Positions 6,524 through 14,636 are shown, counted from the first letter of the stretch. The stretch is 38,251 nt of DNA from Clostridia bacterium (GCA_017433225.1 JAFRHS010000057.1:1-38251), one strand, 5' to 3'. Translations and numbers: made by a program. Notes: generated from the letters alone by a model not told the origin.

Positions 6524-8158
6524 TTACCCGAAGAAGAGTATCAGATCGTCCTCGACGGTGCCGATCCCGGCAATGCCGAAGTTTTCCACCAAAACGTCTG
6601 CCACGTTCGGCGACAGGAATGCGGGGAGCGTCGGACCGAGATGGATGTTCTTCACGCCGAGGTACAGGAGCGCCAGCAGCACGATGACCGCTTTCTGCTC
6701 GTACCAGGCAATGTTGAACGCCAGCGGAAGGTCGTTGATATCGTCCAGCTCAAAGATCTCCTTGAGTTTCAGGGCGATGAGCGCCAGGGAGTACGAATCG
6801 TTGCACTGGCCGGCGTCCAGGACACGCGGAATGCCGCCGATGTCGCCGAGGTCCAGTTTGTTGTACTTGTACTTCGCGCACCCTGCCGTCAGGATGACGA
6901 CATCCTTCGGCAGTTTCTCCGCAAACTCTTTGTAGTACTCTCTCGTCTTGTGACGCCCGTCGCAGCCCGCCATGACAACGAACTTCCGAATGGCGCCGGA
7001 TTTCACAGCGTTGACGACCGGTTCGGCCAAGGCGAACACCTGCTCATGGGCAAAGCCGCCCACAATGCTGCCGGTCTCCAGTTCCGTCGGCGCGGGACAG
7101 GCCTTCGCCTGCGCGATGATGGGAGAAAAGTCTTTGACCTCTCCATACGCACCGTCGATATGTCTGCACCCGGGCACGCCGGTAGCACCGGTCGTCCAGA
7201 GTCTGTCTTTATAACTCTCCGCCGGAGGGACGACGCAGTTGGTCGTCATAAGGATGGGCCCGTTGAAGGCTTCAAATTCTTCTTTCTGTTTCCACCAGGC
7301 ATTGCCGTAGTTCCCGGCAAAGTGCGGATACTTCTTGAAAGCGGGATAGTAATGAGCGGGGAGCATTTCAGAGTGGGTGTAGACGTCCACGCCGGTGCCT
7401 GCCGTCTGTTCCAGCAGCATTTCCAGGTCCCGCAGATCGTGGCCGGAAATCAGGATGCCGGGGTTGTTCCGAACCCCGATGTCTACGGTCGTGATCTCCG
7501 GGTTCCCGTAAGCTTCCGTATTGGCTCTGTCCAGCAGCGCCATACCGTTGACACCGTACTTGCCGGTCTCCAGAGTCAGGGCGATGAGTTCATCCACTGT
7601 CAGGGAGTCGTCCAGGGTCTTCGCCAGAGCGCTCTGCAGGAAAGCGTCCAGCTCCTCATCGTCCAGCAGAAGAGCATTCGCATGCTTCGTGTAAGCGGCA
7701 AGACCTTTCAGACCATAGGTGATGAGTTCCCGCAGGGAACGGATGTCTTCGTTTTCGGTCGCAAGGACGCCGACCGTTGCCGCCTTGGCGTCGAATTCCT
7801 CTTCGCCGCCGTTCCAGAGAGCGGCGTCCGGAAGGTTCGAGGTGTTGGAGAGCACCTTCAGCAGTTCGGTCTTGCAGCTGAGTGTGTGCCGGATCGCCTC
7901 GACGACAGCCTCCCGGTCAAAGTTGGCATTGGTGATCGTGATGAACAGGTTCATCGTGATCATATGATTGATCTTCGGCTTGACCGGCTGACCCTCTTCC
8001 CGAAGGCGGGTCGTCACCGCCGAAATGCCTTTCGTCACATAAATGAGAAGGTCCTGCATCGCGGCGACCTCCGGCGTCTTTCCGCAGACGCCCCGGACGG
8101 TGCAGCCTTTGCACCCGGCTGTTTCTTGACATTGGAAGCAAAACATTTTGTTCTCCAT
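6524..8158 (-). CDS. hcp: Hydroxylamine reductase / hybrid cluster protein (class I)
   Basis: A 544-residue hybrid cluster protein. The N-terminal cluster motif is C-x2-C-x8-C-x5-C ([20 protein letters not shown]), the spacing of strict anaerobes that hold a [4Fe-4S] proximal cluster. Downstream are hybrid-cluster ligand regions such as [20 protein letters not shown] and AGCDGRH. Hcp reduces hydroxylamine in vitro and acts in vivo as NO reductase and protein nitrosylase in nitrosative stress. Start chosen at ATG 8158 with GGAGG eight bases upstream; a start at 8185 is possible but has no ribosome binding site. The gene follows its ferredoxin partner by 37 bases and shares its operator-controlled promoter. 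Confidence 0.96.
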   Translation of the reverse strand: MENKMFCFQCQETAGCKGCTVRGVCGKTPEVAAMQDLLIYVTKGISAVTTRLREEGQPVKPKINHMITMNLFITITNANFDREAVVEAIRHTLSCKTELLKVLSNTSNLPDAALWNGGEEEFDAKAATVGVLATENEDIRSLRELITYGLKGLAAYTKHANALLLDDEELDAFLQSALAKTLDDSLTVDELIALTLETGKYGVNGMALLDRANTEAYGNPEITTVDIGVRNNPGILISGHDLRDLEMLLEQTAGTGVDVYTHSEMLPAHYYPAFKKYPHFAGNYGNAWWKQKEEFEAFNGPILMTTNCVVPPAESYKDRLWTTGATGVPGCRHIDGAYGEVKDFSPIIAQAKACPAPTELETGSIVGGFAHEQVFALAEPVVNAVKSGAIRKFVVMAGCDGRHKTREYYKEFAEKLPKDVVILTAGCAKYKYNKLDLGDIGGIPRVLDAGQCNDSYSLALIALKLKEIFELDDINDLPLAFNIAWYEQKAVIVLLALLYLGVKNIHLGPTLPAFLSPNVADVLVENFGIAGIGTVEDDLILFFG

Positions 8159-8195
8159 TCGTAATACCTCCTTCTGTGGTTCCATGTGTGGTGGT

Positions 8196-8912
8196 TCAGT
8201 CTATGACAGTCCCGTCCCGGCCGATAGTCACGACCTGCCAGGGCAGGAACTTGCCGCTGTTTTTCAAAGCGTTCTCCGCCGCACGCTGCAGGCCGCCGCA
8301 GCAGGGCACGTCCATGCGGACGATGGTCACGCTTTTGATGTCGTTGTACTGCAGGATGGCCGTCAGTTTTTCGGTGTAGTCGACGTCGTCGAGCTTCGGG
8401 CAGCCGATGAGCGTGATCTTCCCTTTCATGAAGTCCTCGTGCATGTTGGCGTACGCATACGCCGTGCAGTCCGCGGCAATGAGCAGTTTTGCACCGTCAA
8501 AGAACGGCGCCTGGACCGGGACCAGTTTGATCTGACACGGCCACTGGTTCAGCTGCGAGACCGCTCTTGCCGTCGGAGCCGCCGCGGCTTCCGCCGACCG
8601 GTCGAACTGCGCCATCCGGGCGCCGGGGCATCCGCCGCCCTCGTGGTCATGGGGCAGTTCCGCCGCGAACTCCTTGCGCAGTTTTTCCGCCCGGACCGCC
8701 GCTTCATCGTACGCGGGCGCTTCCCGCTCCTCAAAAGTGATGGCGCCGGTGGGGCACTCCGGCAGACAGTCGCCCAGGCCGTCGCAAAAGTCTTCCCGCG
8801 TCAGCTTCGCCTTCCCGTCCACCATTTCGATGGCGCCTTCGTGGCACGCCGCCGCGCACAGGCCGCAGCCGTTGCATTTCTCTTCGTCGATGTGGATGAT
8901 CGTCCGGATCAT
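8196..8912 (-). CDS. Two-cluster 4Fe-4S ferredoxin-domain protein, Hcp partner
   Basis: About 238 residues. The N-terminus carries two cluster motifs, [14 protein letters not shown] and [14 protein letters not shown], followed by a variable linker rich in Ala and His and a C-terminal domain containing DCTAYAYAN and DVPCCGG. This is the 'ATP-binding / 4Fe-4S protein' found next to class I hcp in clostridia and probably passes electrons to Hcp. ATG 8912 is preferred over ATG 8918 because AAGGAG lies seven bases before it but only one base before the upstream ATG. First gene of the operon, transcribed away from the Crp/Fnr gene. Confidence 0.88.
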   Translation of the reverse strand: MIRTIIHIDEEKCNGCGLCAAACHEGAIEMVDGKAKLTREDFCDGLGDCLPECPTGAITFEEREAPAYDEAAVRAEKLRKEFAAELPHDHEGGGCPGARMAQFDRSAEAAAAPTARAVSQLNQWPCQIKLVPVQAPFFDGAKLLIAADCTAYAYANMHEDFMKGKITLIGCPKLDDVDYTEKLTAILQYNDIKSVTIVRMDVPCCGGLQRAAENALKNSGKFLPWQVVTIGRDGTVID

Positions 8913-8940
8913 AGTCATACTCCTTCCCGGTTCGTCAGAC

Positions 8941-9000
8941 TTGTCTTTCTGCCCTCAGTATAGTATGATGGCGAAAAGAAGTATGTGGTTAAAACCACAT
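8941..9000. promoter_or_regulatory. Divergent hcp / Crp-Fnr control region with palindromic operator
   Basis: The operator ATGTGGTTAAAACCACAT (8983-9000) has perfect 8-base arms. On the minus strand a TATACT -10 box (8957-8962) has no -35 box; the implied transcript start (8950) places the operator centre at -41.5, the class II activator position. On the plus strand TTGTCT (8941-8946), 17 bases, TATGAT (8964-8969) predicts a start near 8976, so the same operator would lie at about +8 to +25 of the regulator's own transcript and repress it. Confidence 0.75.
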
Positions 9001-9027
9001 TTTCGTAATTTCTTTCAGGAGGTTCCC

Positions 9028-9681
9028 ATGGACATCCGGCACCTGCAAAACACCACCCTCTTCCGCGGCCTGACCGAAGCGGAGACGGAAGCGGCACTGA
9101 CCGCCCTTCACGCGCGGGAAAATGCATACCGCAAAGGTGATATCCTCCTCCACGCCGGCAGCACCACCGAAGACCTCGGACTCGTGCTCGAGGGGAGCGT
9201 CTCTGTCGAGAGCAATGACATGTGGGGCAACCGCACCCTTCTGAACCATGTTGGGAAGAACCAGTTCTTTGCCGAGACCTATGCGTACCTCGAAGACGCG
9301 CCGATGCTCGTCGACGTCATAGCAAACGAAAACTGCCGGATCCTGTTTCTCAGGACCGGAAGTCTCAGAAATACCGTTATGCCAGGAGCTTCCTGGCAGG
9401 GGAAGCTCATCGCGAACCTTTTGACCATCTCTTCCCAGAAGAATCTCGCCCTCTCCGGGCGCAGTTTCCACACGGCGCACAAGACGATCCGCAGGCGCGT
9501 CATGTCTTATCTGAATGCAGTCGCCCTGCAGAAGGGCAGCACCGAGTTCGACATCCCCTTCGACCGGCAGCAGCTGGCCGACTACTTAAACGTCGAGCGC
9601 ACGGCCCTGTCGAAAGAACTCGGCAGAATGCAAAAAGACGGCCTCCTTGAAATCAGGAAAAACCACTTCCACCTGTTGTAG
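9028..9681 (+). CDS. Crp/Fnr-family transcriptional regulator of the hcp operon
   Basis: A 217-residue regulator: cyclic-nucleotide-binding-like sensor fold (residues ~5-125, with GDILLHAGS and LVLEGSVSV) and a C-terminal winged HTH (~145-215, recognition helix around NVERTALSKEL). There is no Fnr-type N-terminal cysteine cluster. It resembles the HcpR/nitrosative-stress group by context, divergent from hcp with a palindromic operator between. The frame is open further upstream, but ATG 9028 with AGGAGG at 9017-9022 is the start. It probably activates hcp and represses itself. Ligand (haem, NO or other) cannot be told from sequence. Confidence 0.88.
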   Translation: MDIRHLQNTTLFRGLTEAETEAALTALHARENAYRKGDILLHAGSTTEDLGLVLEGSVSVESNDMWGNRTLLNHVGKNQFFAETYAYLEDAPMLVDVIANENCRILFLRTGSLRNTVMPGASWQGKLIANLLTISSQKNLALSGRSFHTAHKTIRRRVMSYLNAVALQKGSTEFDIPFDRQQLADYLNVERTALSKELGRMQKDGLLEIRKNHFHLL

Positions 9682-9696
9682 ACAACAATGCGATCC

Positions 9697-9730
9697 TGTC
9701 AGGGTGTCATCAGAACCGTCCCCCTGACAC
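9697..9730. repeat. REP-like palindrome containing GAACCGTCCCC
   Basis: TGTCAGGG (9697-9704) pairs with CCCTGACA (9722-9729), and an overlapping GTGTCA (9704-9709) with TGACAC (9725-9730). The loop holds CAGAACCGTCCCC. This sequence resembles short dispersed palindromes seen in many clostridial and other genomes near REP-associated tyrosine transposases; no such transposase is in this window. Confidence 0.5.
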
Positions 9731-9739
9731 AATAGCCAA

Positions 9740-9768
9740 AAAAGCAGCCCCGTAAAGGAGCTGCTTTT
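9740..9768. terminator. Bidirectional terminator between Crp/Fnr and ABM genes
   Basis: Stem AAAAGCAGC..GCTGCTTTT with A-run to the left and T-run to the right, placed between converging genes. Identical to 6395-6423. Confidence 0.85.
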
Positions 9769-9786
9769 CTGTTTTTGGTTGGCGAT

Positions 9787-10119
9787 TTATTCACGAATGA
9801 ACTTGTCGTCCCCTGCCGGCGCGCCGGCTTCGTCCGACACGTACCGTTCCACCTTCATGTGGAGGTCGTACTTGTCTCGCAGAGCGGCGAGGTCCGCCAT
9901 CATGGGCGACGCGTGGTGCACGTCCAGGGCCTCCTGGTTCGCCCAGGAGTCGATGAGGAGGATGGTCTCCGGGTCGTCGAGGGGCTGGAAGTAGCGGTAC
10001 TTGAGGTTGCCCTCTTCCGCGCGGATGGCCGCCGCGATACCGCTGGCCTCCATTTCTTCCGCGAACTTCTTCGCGGCACCGTTTTCTCCGGTGTAGTAAA
10101 GGTTGACGGTGATGCTCAT
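9787..10119 (-). CDS. ABM-domain (antibiotic biosynthesis monooxygenase-like / YgiN-type) protein
   Basis: A 110-residue single ferredoxin-like alpha+beta domain of the ABM family: beta1 ITVNLYYTG, a long helix, then YRYFQPLDDPETILLIDSWANQEALDVHHASP, the usual W-x-N/S-x-E..H-x-S-P signature. Family members include quinol and haem mono-oxygenases acting as small cofactor-free or haem-binding dimers; the substrate here is unknown. ATG 10119 has GGGGAGG upstream. It is the third gene of the vWA/macro/ABM operon, 16 bases after the macro gene. Its stop codon lies in the TAAATCGCC motif. A diverged copy of its 3' end is at 6442-6513. Confidence 0.82.
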   Translation of the reverse strand: MSITVNLYYTGENGAAKKFAEEMEASGIAAAIRAEEGNLKYRYFQPLDDPETILLIDSWANQEALDVHHASPMMADLAALRDKYDLHMKVERYVSDEAGAPAGDDKFIRE

Positions 10120-10135
10120 AGTCGGTCCTCCCCGT

Positions 10136-11254
10136 TTATCTCGATCCGATTTGCGACAGGTCATACTCGAACAGGATGTTGTCGACCATGACCACGTTAT
10201 AGATCTTGTTTTCGATGCAGTACATGATAATGACATCGGCCAGTGAGCTCTTGCTCAGAGTGAAACCGGCACGCGCCAGAAGTTCCTGGGTCTCCTCGAG
10301 GTCCAGTTCCAACGCCAGGCAGAACCCGATGGCGGTCGCCTTCGACGGTTGGTAATTGGAATTGCTGTTGATCTTCGAGAACACCTGCTTGGAGACACAG
10401 GCTTTGTGGTAGATCGTCGACGGCTTCTCCCCCGACGCGTCGATGAGCGCCATCAGCGTGTCCGAAAAGCTGGCATCCATTTTGTCCATCATGTCGGCCA
10501 GCGACTCTTTGCCGACCAGAGGAGCAGGTGCCTCCGCGGTCGCATCCGCCAGGATCTCCGGCGCGCCGAGGTCGGCAGAGTCTTCTTCGACCGCTTCTGC
10601 CAGATACTCCGCCGCGTACTCCCGCTGCGTCTCCCGGCGGGCTTTCATCCGCGGACTCAGGTTGGCGGAGCCAACATGATAAGCCGCCTCGTCTACGCCG
10701 TACTCTTCCTCGAACTTCGAGGCGACATAGTTCTCATCGATGTAGCTCTGGACGGACCGGAACAGGGTGTTCGAGAGTTTGAACGCCTCTTCCCCGAAGA
10801 CCGTCAGGTAGATCTGCATCTCGTGTTCCATCAGGAACTTGCTGAAGACATCGAGGGCGATGCGCATCGACAGCTTCTGAGGGAACCCGTAATTGCCGGT
10901 GGACAGGAGCGGAAAGGCGATGGACTTGCACTTCTGCTTCGCGGCCACATCCAACGCGGCCCGGTAGCTGCGCGCGAGCATTTCCTCTTCCACAGGGTTC
11001 TCGTCGACCCAGGCCGGGCCGACGACGTGGATGACGTACTTCGCGGGAAGGTCGAAGGCCGGCGTAGCGACGGCTTCGCAGACCTTCAGTTCTCCAATGG
11101 CCTCCCGGGCTTTCAGCAGCTCCGGGCCGGCGGCTTTGTGGATGGCGGTGTCCACACCGGTGCCCACGACGGGCTTCGGGTTCGCGGTATTGACGATGGC
11201 GTCGACCTCCATCTTTACAATGTCGTTTCGTACGATCTCAAACGGCATGGACAC
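10136..11254 (-). CDS. Macro-domain protein with C-terminal HTH-like domain
   Basis: A 372-residue fusion. Residues ~1-165 are a macro domain (ADP-ribose binding): VDAIVNTANPKP, VGTGVDTAIHKAAG and PLLSTGNYGFP. Residues ~165-260 are a charged, Ala/Glu-rich linker. The C-terminal ~110 residues (IYHKACVSKQVFSKI..KPSKATA-like..LDLEETQELLARAGF) look like an XRE-like helical domain plus a small tail also seen in other Firmicutes regulators. It could bind ADP-ribose or ADP-ribosylated targets and DNA. It lies 15 bases after the vWA gene and 16 before the ABM gene, so all three are almost certainly one transcript. Exact role unknown. Confidence 0.85.
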   Translation of the reverse strand: MSMPFEIVRNDIVKMEVDAIVNTANPKPVVGTGVDTAIHKAAGPELLKAREAIGELKVCEAVATPAFDLPAKYVIHVVGPAWVDENPVEEEMLARSYRAALDVAAKQKCKSIAFPLLSTGNYGFPQKLSMRIALDVFSKFLMEHEMQIYLTVFGEEAFKLSNTLFRSVQSYIDENYVASKFEEEYGVDEAAYHVGSANLSPRMKARRETQREYAAEYLAEAVEEDSADLGAPEILADATAEAPAPLVGKESLADMMDKMDASFSDTLMALIDASGEKPSTIYHKACVSKQVFSKINSNSNYQPSKATAIGFCLALELDLEETQELLARAGFTLSKSSLADVIIMYCIENKIYNVVMVDNILFEYDLSQIGSR

Positions 11255-11269
11255 TCATCCTTTCATTCG

Positions 11270-11902
11270 TTACTTCCGGTTTTTGTAGTCTTCGTCGATG
11301 CGGTCTTTCCAGTTCGGAGCAAGTTTGCCGGTCGAGCGGAACGTCTTTACGGTCTCGCTCAGGACCTCATAGTTCAGAGCGGTCCCGTCGTGGTCGCTGT
11401 GGTAGTCCACCGCGTGGTCCGCGTCGATGCCGAACCGGCGTGCTTCCGCGGCCGCATCGATGTTCGCACCGAGGAACAGGAACTCCCAGCCGTATTTCTT
11501 CTCCTGGCGTTCGATCATGGCACGAACGCGCTCGTAGGTATACTCGCGGCTGGCATTCTCCATGCCGTCGGTCGTGATAACGAACAGGGTCTTTTCCGGC
11601 ACGTCTTCCTTGCGGGCGTACTTGTGGATGTTCCCGATGTGGTGGATCGCCCCGCCGACGGCGTCGAGCAGCGCGGTGCAGCCGCGGACGTAATACTCTT
11701 TGTCCGTCAGGGCCGGCACCTCGTCCAGAGGCAGGCGGTCGTGGATGACGTCCACCGTGGTGTCGAAGAGAAGCGTCGAGACATAGGCTTCGCCCTCTTC
11801 TTTTTTCTGCTTTTCGATCATGGCGTTGAATCCGCCGATGGTGTCGGCCTCCAGGCCTCCCATAGATCCGCTTCGGTCTAAGATGAATACTAATTCTGTC
11901 AT
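11270..11902 (-). CDS. vWA-domain protein
   Basis: A 210-residue stand-alone von Willebrand factor A domain with an intact MIDAS: D9-R-S11-G-S13, a threonine region near CTALLDAVGG and TTDGMEN. No signal peptide or transmembrane segment is present, so it is cytosolic. Such small vWA proteins usually bind a partner through the metal site. GGAGG lies nine bases before ATG 11902. It is first in the operon with the macro-HTH and ABM genes. Candidate promoter: TTGCAA-16-TACAAT (11986-12013). Confidence 0.88.
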   Translation of the reverse strand: MTELVFILDRSGSMGGLEADTIGGFNAMIEKQKKEEGEAYVSTLLFDTTVDVIHDRLPLDEVPALTDKEYYVRGCTALLDAVGGAIHHIGNIHKYARKEDVPEKTLFVITTDGMENASREYTYERVRAMIERQEKKYGWEFLFLGANIDAAAEARRFGIDADHAVDYHSDHDGTALNYEVLSETVKTFRSTGKLAPNWKDRIDEDYKNRK

Positions 11903-11985
11903 GTGGCATGACCTCCTTTTTTTGATTGCACCCTCATTGTAGAGGAAACGAAACCAAAAAAGGTCAACTGCCGGGGGACATTTTC

Positions 11986-12039
11986 ATTGTACCATTCCGG
12001 CGCCTCTTTGCAAACGAAGCGGAGCTATTGCAAACGAAG
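11986..12039. promoter_or_regulatory. Divergent control region with two TTGCAAACGAAG repeats
   Basis: TTGCAAACGAAG occurs at 12008-12019 and again at 12028-12039, a 20-bp period (about two helical turns). The first copy overlaps the -35 of the leftward promoter (TTGCAA 12008-12013, 16 bases, TACAAT 11986-11991). The second could supply the -35 for the rightward DUF362 gene; AT-rich DNA follows. Paired same-face repeats suggest an operator for a regulator acting on both genes. Confidence 0.5.
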
Positions 12040-12116
12040 TAGATATATACAGAATAGATAATACATTTTAAAATATTTATATAGAGAGTATTTTTTTGGG
12101 GAAAGGAGGTACCTCT

Positions 12117-13016
12117 ATGTCTAGTACAGTATATTTCACAAAAGAGATCTCGGCCAAGTCTCTCATCAAGATCTATGAGGCGATGAACTGGACTCCGAAA
12201 GGAAAGACCGCCGTCAAGATCTCGACCGGAGAGATCTTCAACCCGAACTCGCTCGACGCAAAAATGATCCAACCGCTCGTCAAAAAAGTGAAGGGCAAAC
12301 TCGTCGAGAACAACACCGCCTATGAAGGGGTCCGCATCGTCGGTCCCACTCACAAGGCAATCATCCTGAAGCACGGCTATGCCACTCATGGCGGCGTCGA
12401 TCTCCTCGACCTCAAAGGTGAGATGGAGATCCCTGTCACGAACGGCAAGCACCTGAAGTTCGACCTGGTCGGCAAGGGCATCGAAAAGTATGACTCCTGC
12501 ATCGTCCTGTCGCACTTCAAGGGACACCCCATGGCGGGCTACGGCGGCGCCATCAAGAACAGTTCCATCGGCTTTGCTTCTCCTCACGGAAAAGCGCGCA
12601 TCCACTCCGCATCCAAGACGGATGAACGGTGGGTCGGCTGGCTGGGCGAAGGCAAGTTCATGCGCAAGGGCGGCGACCCGGGCTTTGAGGAGTCCATGGT
12701 CGAAGCCACCAGCGCGATCGTCGACTACTTTGGCAAAGAGAACATCATCTTCATCAATGTCATGAACAATCTGTCGGTCGACTGTGACTGCTTCCCCTTC
12801 CCCAGACCCCCGAAGATGGACGACTACGGCATCTTCGCCTCCACAGACCCCGTCGCCTGCGACCAGGCCTGTCTGGACGTCATCTGGGACCAGAAGGACG
12901 AAGGCGGTGCCGACCTCGTCAAGCGCATCACCAACCGCGGCGGCCTCATCCAGGTCGACTACGGCGAGGAATTCGGCCTCGGTTCCAAGTCCTACGAGGT
13001 CATCGACATCGACTAG
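12117..13016 (+). CDS. DUF362 domain protein (short, without ferredoxin insert)
   Basis: A 299-residue DUF362 protein. It has the family features STGE, KGHPMAGYGGAIKNSSIGFASPHGKARIHS, and NVMNNLSVDCDCFP..YGIFASTDPVACDQACLDVI. Longer relatives carry a two-cluster ferredoxin segment in the middle; this protein has none of its CxxCxxC motifs and keeps only DCDC and DQAC cysteines. The family is annotated as an Fe-S or oxidoreductase-like protein of unknown reaction. ATG 12117 has AAAGGAGG seven bases upstream; a TTG at 12096 is also open but less likely. Closed by the terminator at 13030-13059. Confidence 0.85.
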   Translation: MSSTVYFTKEISAKSLIKIYEAMNWTPKGKTAVKISTGEIFNPNSLDAKMIQPLVKKVKGKLVENNTAYEGVRIVGPTHKAIILKHGYATHGGVDLLDLKGEMEIPVTNGKHLKFDLVGKGIEKYDSCIVLSHFKGHPMAGYGGAIKNSSIGFASPHGKARIHSASKTDERWVGWLGEGKFMRKGGDPGFEESMVEATSAIVDYFGKENIIFINVMNNLSVDCDCFPFPRPPKMDDYGIFASTDPVACDQACLDVIWDQKDEGGADLVKRITNRGGLIQVDYGEEFGLGSKSYEVIDID

Positions 13017-13029
13017 TACGCCGGCAACA

Positions 13030-13059
13030 AAAAAGCAGCCTCCTGCGAGGCTGCTTTTT
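13030..13059. terminator. Bidirectional terminator between DUF362 and Gfo/Idh genes
   Basis: Perfect stem AAAAAGCAGCCTC / GAGGCTGCTTTTT with loop CTGC, between converging genes, with A- and T-runs on both sides. Confidence 0.9.
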
Positions 13060-13067
13060 CTATTTCT

Positions 13068-14078
13068 TCACAGGGTCCGCACGATGCCCTTCTTCAGGGT
13101 CTCGAACGGGTAGACGAGGTCCATCTGTTTGCGGCACTCGTCCAGGAGTTCCATGACGTCGACCGTGCACTGCAGCGGCACGAACCGGCTCTCTTTGTAG
13201 CCGAGGCGGATCTCGTTGGCCACCACGTCGAACTCGTTGAGATAGTTCCCGCTCCCCTTCACGACCAGGTCTTTGCCGTGCTTCTTTTTCAAGGTCGCCT
13301 TCCCGGCCGCGTGCCAGAGCAGCAGTTTCGTGCTGCCCTCGGTGCCTTCAAGTTTCAGCGTCTCGAAGCCGCGGAAGTCGTTTACGGAGGCGCGGAACTC
13401 CACGGTCCGTCCATCGCCAAAGTCCATGCAGACGTCGTCCGCGAGGTCGATGCCGTTTTTCATCTTGCCCTTGCAGGTGATGCGCTCCGGTTTGCCGAAC
13501 AGACGGTACAGGTAGGTCACGGGGTACACGCCGACGTCTAAGAGCGCGCCGCCGGCTTTCATGGGGTTCGTGACACGGTCGGCATATCCCTTGGAGTTCA
13601 TGCAGTACGAGATGGAGACCTTCTTCAGTTCGCCGTACTCGCCGCCGTCGACCCATTCCTTGATCTGGTTGGCCACGGGTCCGTACCAGGTCCACATGGC
13701 TTCGGCGATGTACAGCCCCTTCTTCCGGGCGAGCTCCACGAGTTCTTTCGCTTCCGCAGCCGTCATGGTAAAGGGCTTCTCCACGAGAACCGGCTTGCCG
13801 CACTCGAGGGCGAGCTTCGCGTATTCGTAATGGCTGTCGTGGGTCGTGACGACGTAGACCGCGTCCACCCCGTCCGCCGTCATGGCGTCCCGGGCTTTGG
13901 CATAGTAGTACCCGCCGTGCTTCGACGTGAACTTCTCGCCGGACTCAGCGCGGCGCGTGTACACCGACACGATCTCATGCCGTCCGGACGCGCACACCTG
14001 GCGCGCCACCTGGTTCGCCAGCGTCCCGGTGCCCACAAAGCACCAGCCGAATGGCTTCGTCTTCTGGTTCTTCATCAT
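13068..14078 (-). CDS. Gfo/Idh/MocA-family NAD(P)-dependent oxidoreductase
   Basis: A 336-residue two-domain oxidoreductase: Rossmann motif GTGTLANQVA near residue 16, the catalytic-lysine motif EKPFT near residue 97, and the C-terminal sheet domain (GGALLDVGVYPV). Family members oxidise or reduce sugars, inositols or dihydrodiols such as trans-dihydrobenzenediol; the specific substrate is not evident. The start overlaps the stop of the upstream coiled-coil gene (GAATGATG), so translation is probably coupled; ATG 14075 is equally possible and slightly better spaced from GGAG. Last gene of the 13068-17216 operon. Confidence 0.87.
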   Translation of the reverse strand: MMKNQKTKPFGWCFVGTGTLANQVARQVCASGRHEIVSVYTRRAESGEKFTSKHGGYYYAKARDAMTADGVDAVYVVTTHDSHYEYAKLALECGKPVLVEKPFTMTAAEAKELVELARKKGLYIAEAMWTWYGPVANQIKEWVDGGEYGELKKVSISYCMNSKGYADRVTNPMKAGGALLDVGVYPVTYLYRLFGKPERITCKGKMKNGIDLADDVCMDFGDGRTVEFRASVNDFRGFETLKLEGTEGSTKLLLWHAAGKATLKKKHGKDLVVKGSGNYLNEFDVVANEIRLGYKESRFVPLQCTVDVMELLDECRKQMDLVYPFETLKKGIVRTL

Positions 14079-14395
14079 TCTCCAACTTTCTCGAGGATCT
14101 CCCCTGCCAGTTCGATGAGGGTGTCCAGCTGTTTGGAAACAGCCTTCATGACAAGCAGGTTCTCGTCTAATTTCTCGGACAGGATCTCTTCGTCGCTGTC
14201 GAAGCGTTCACACAGACCGTCCAGGTACTCAGAGAAGAGGCTGGTCTGTTCGTCCACGGTCTCCTGCAGACCGGCAAGCGAGCCTGACTGCTCCTCCACC
14301 GTCTCCTGCAGTCGGGCAAAGTCCGCGGAGTACTCGACGCCTTCCATGGCGCCGTTGCCGTCCGCGAAGTAACCCATCGAATATTTTCGTGCCAT
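14075..14395 (-). CDS. Small acidic coiled-coil protein of unknown function
   Basis: A 106-residue protein I do not recognise. After MARKYSMGYFADGNGAMEGVEYS comes an internally repetitive heptad region: LQETVEEQSGSLAGLQETVDEQ contains two near-identical LQETVxEQ repeats, then further acidic helices to the end. No membrane segment. AAAGGAGG precedes the start. It lies between the symporter remnant and the Gfo/Idh gene in the same operon. Confidence 0.75.
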   Translation of the reverse strand: MARKYSMGYFADGNGAMEGVEYSADFARLQETVEEQSGSLAGLQETVDEQTSLFSEYLDGLCERFDSDEEILSEKLDENLLVMKAVSKQLDTLIELAGEILEKVGE

Positions 14396-14417
14396 ATCCG
14401 TTCCTCCTTTAGAAGGT

Positions 14418-14636
14418 TTACTCTTCCGAATCCATTCTCCGGAACAGGTTCGCGATCATCGCCCCGGAGATGTTATGCCAGACACTGAAGATGGCGCCCG
14501 GCACGGTCGCCATGGCGAGGTTCGGGAACGCGGTCCCGGCCAGGGACGTCGCAAGCCCGGAATTCTGCATGCCGATCTCGACCGCCAGCACAATGACGGC
14601 CATGTAGGTCCCGATAAAGTCGGACAGTTTCTTCAA
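14418..14636 (-). pseudogene. Bile acid:sodium symporter (BASS) gene with a large internal deletion
   Basis: A 72-codon frame starting with TTG 14636 (AAGGAG upstream). Residues 1-19 ([19 protein letters not shown]) look like a BASS-family N-terminus, and residues ~20-72 ([36 protein letters not shown]) are the family's conserved C-terminal segment. A complete BASS protein is about 300-330 residues, so roughly 240 central residues, with most of the transmembrane bundle, are missing and the ends are joined in frame. The product cannot be a working transporter; a small membrane peptide could still be made. Confidence 0.75.

Noticed and set aside
5485-8164. Long plus-strand frames opposite the serine hydrolase and hcp
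   Set aside because: Antisense shadows of clear genes with conserved motifs on the other strand; no start signals.
10349-11881. 510-codon plus-strand frame opposite macro and vWA genes
   Set aside because: Shadow of two well-supported minus-strand genes; translation has no domain.
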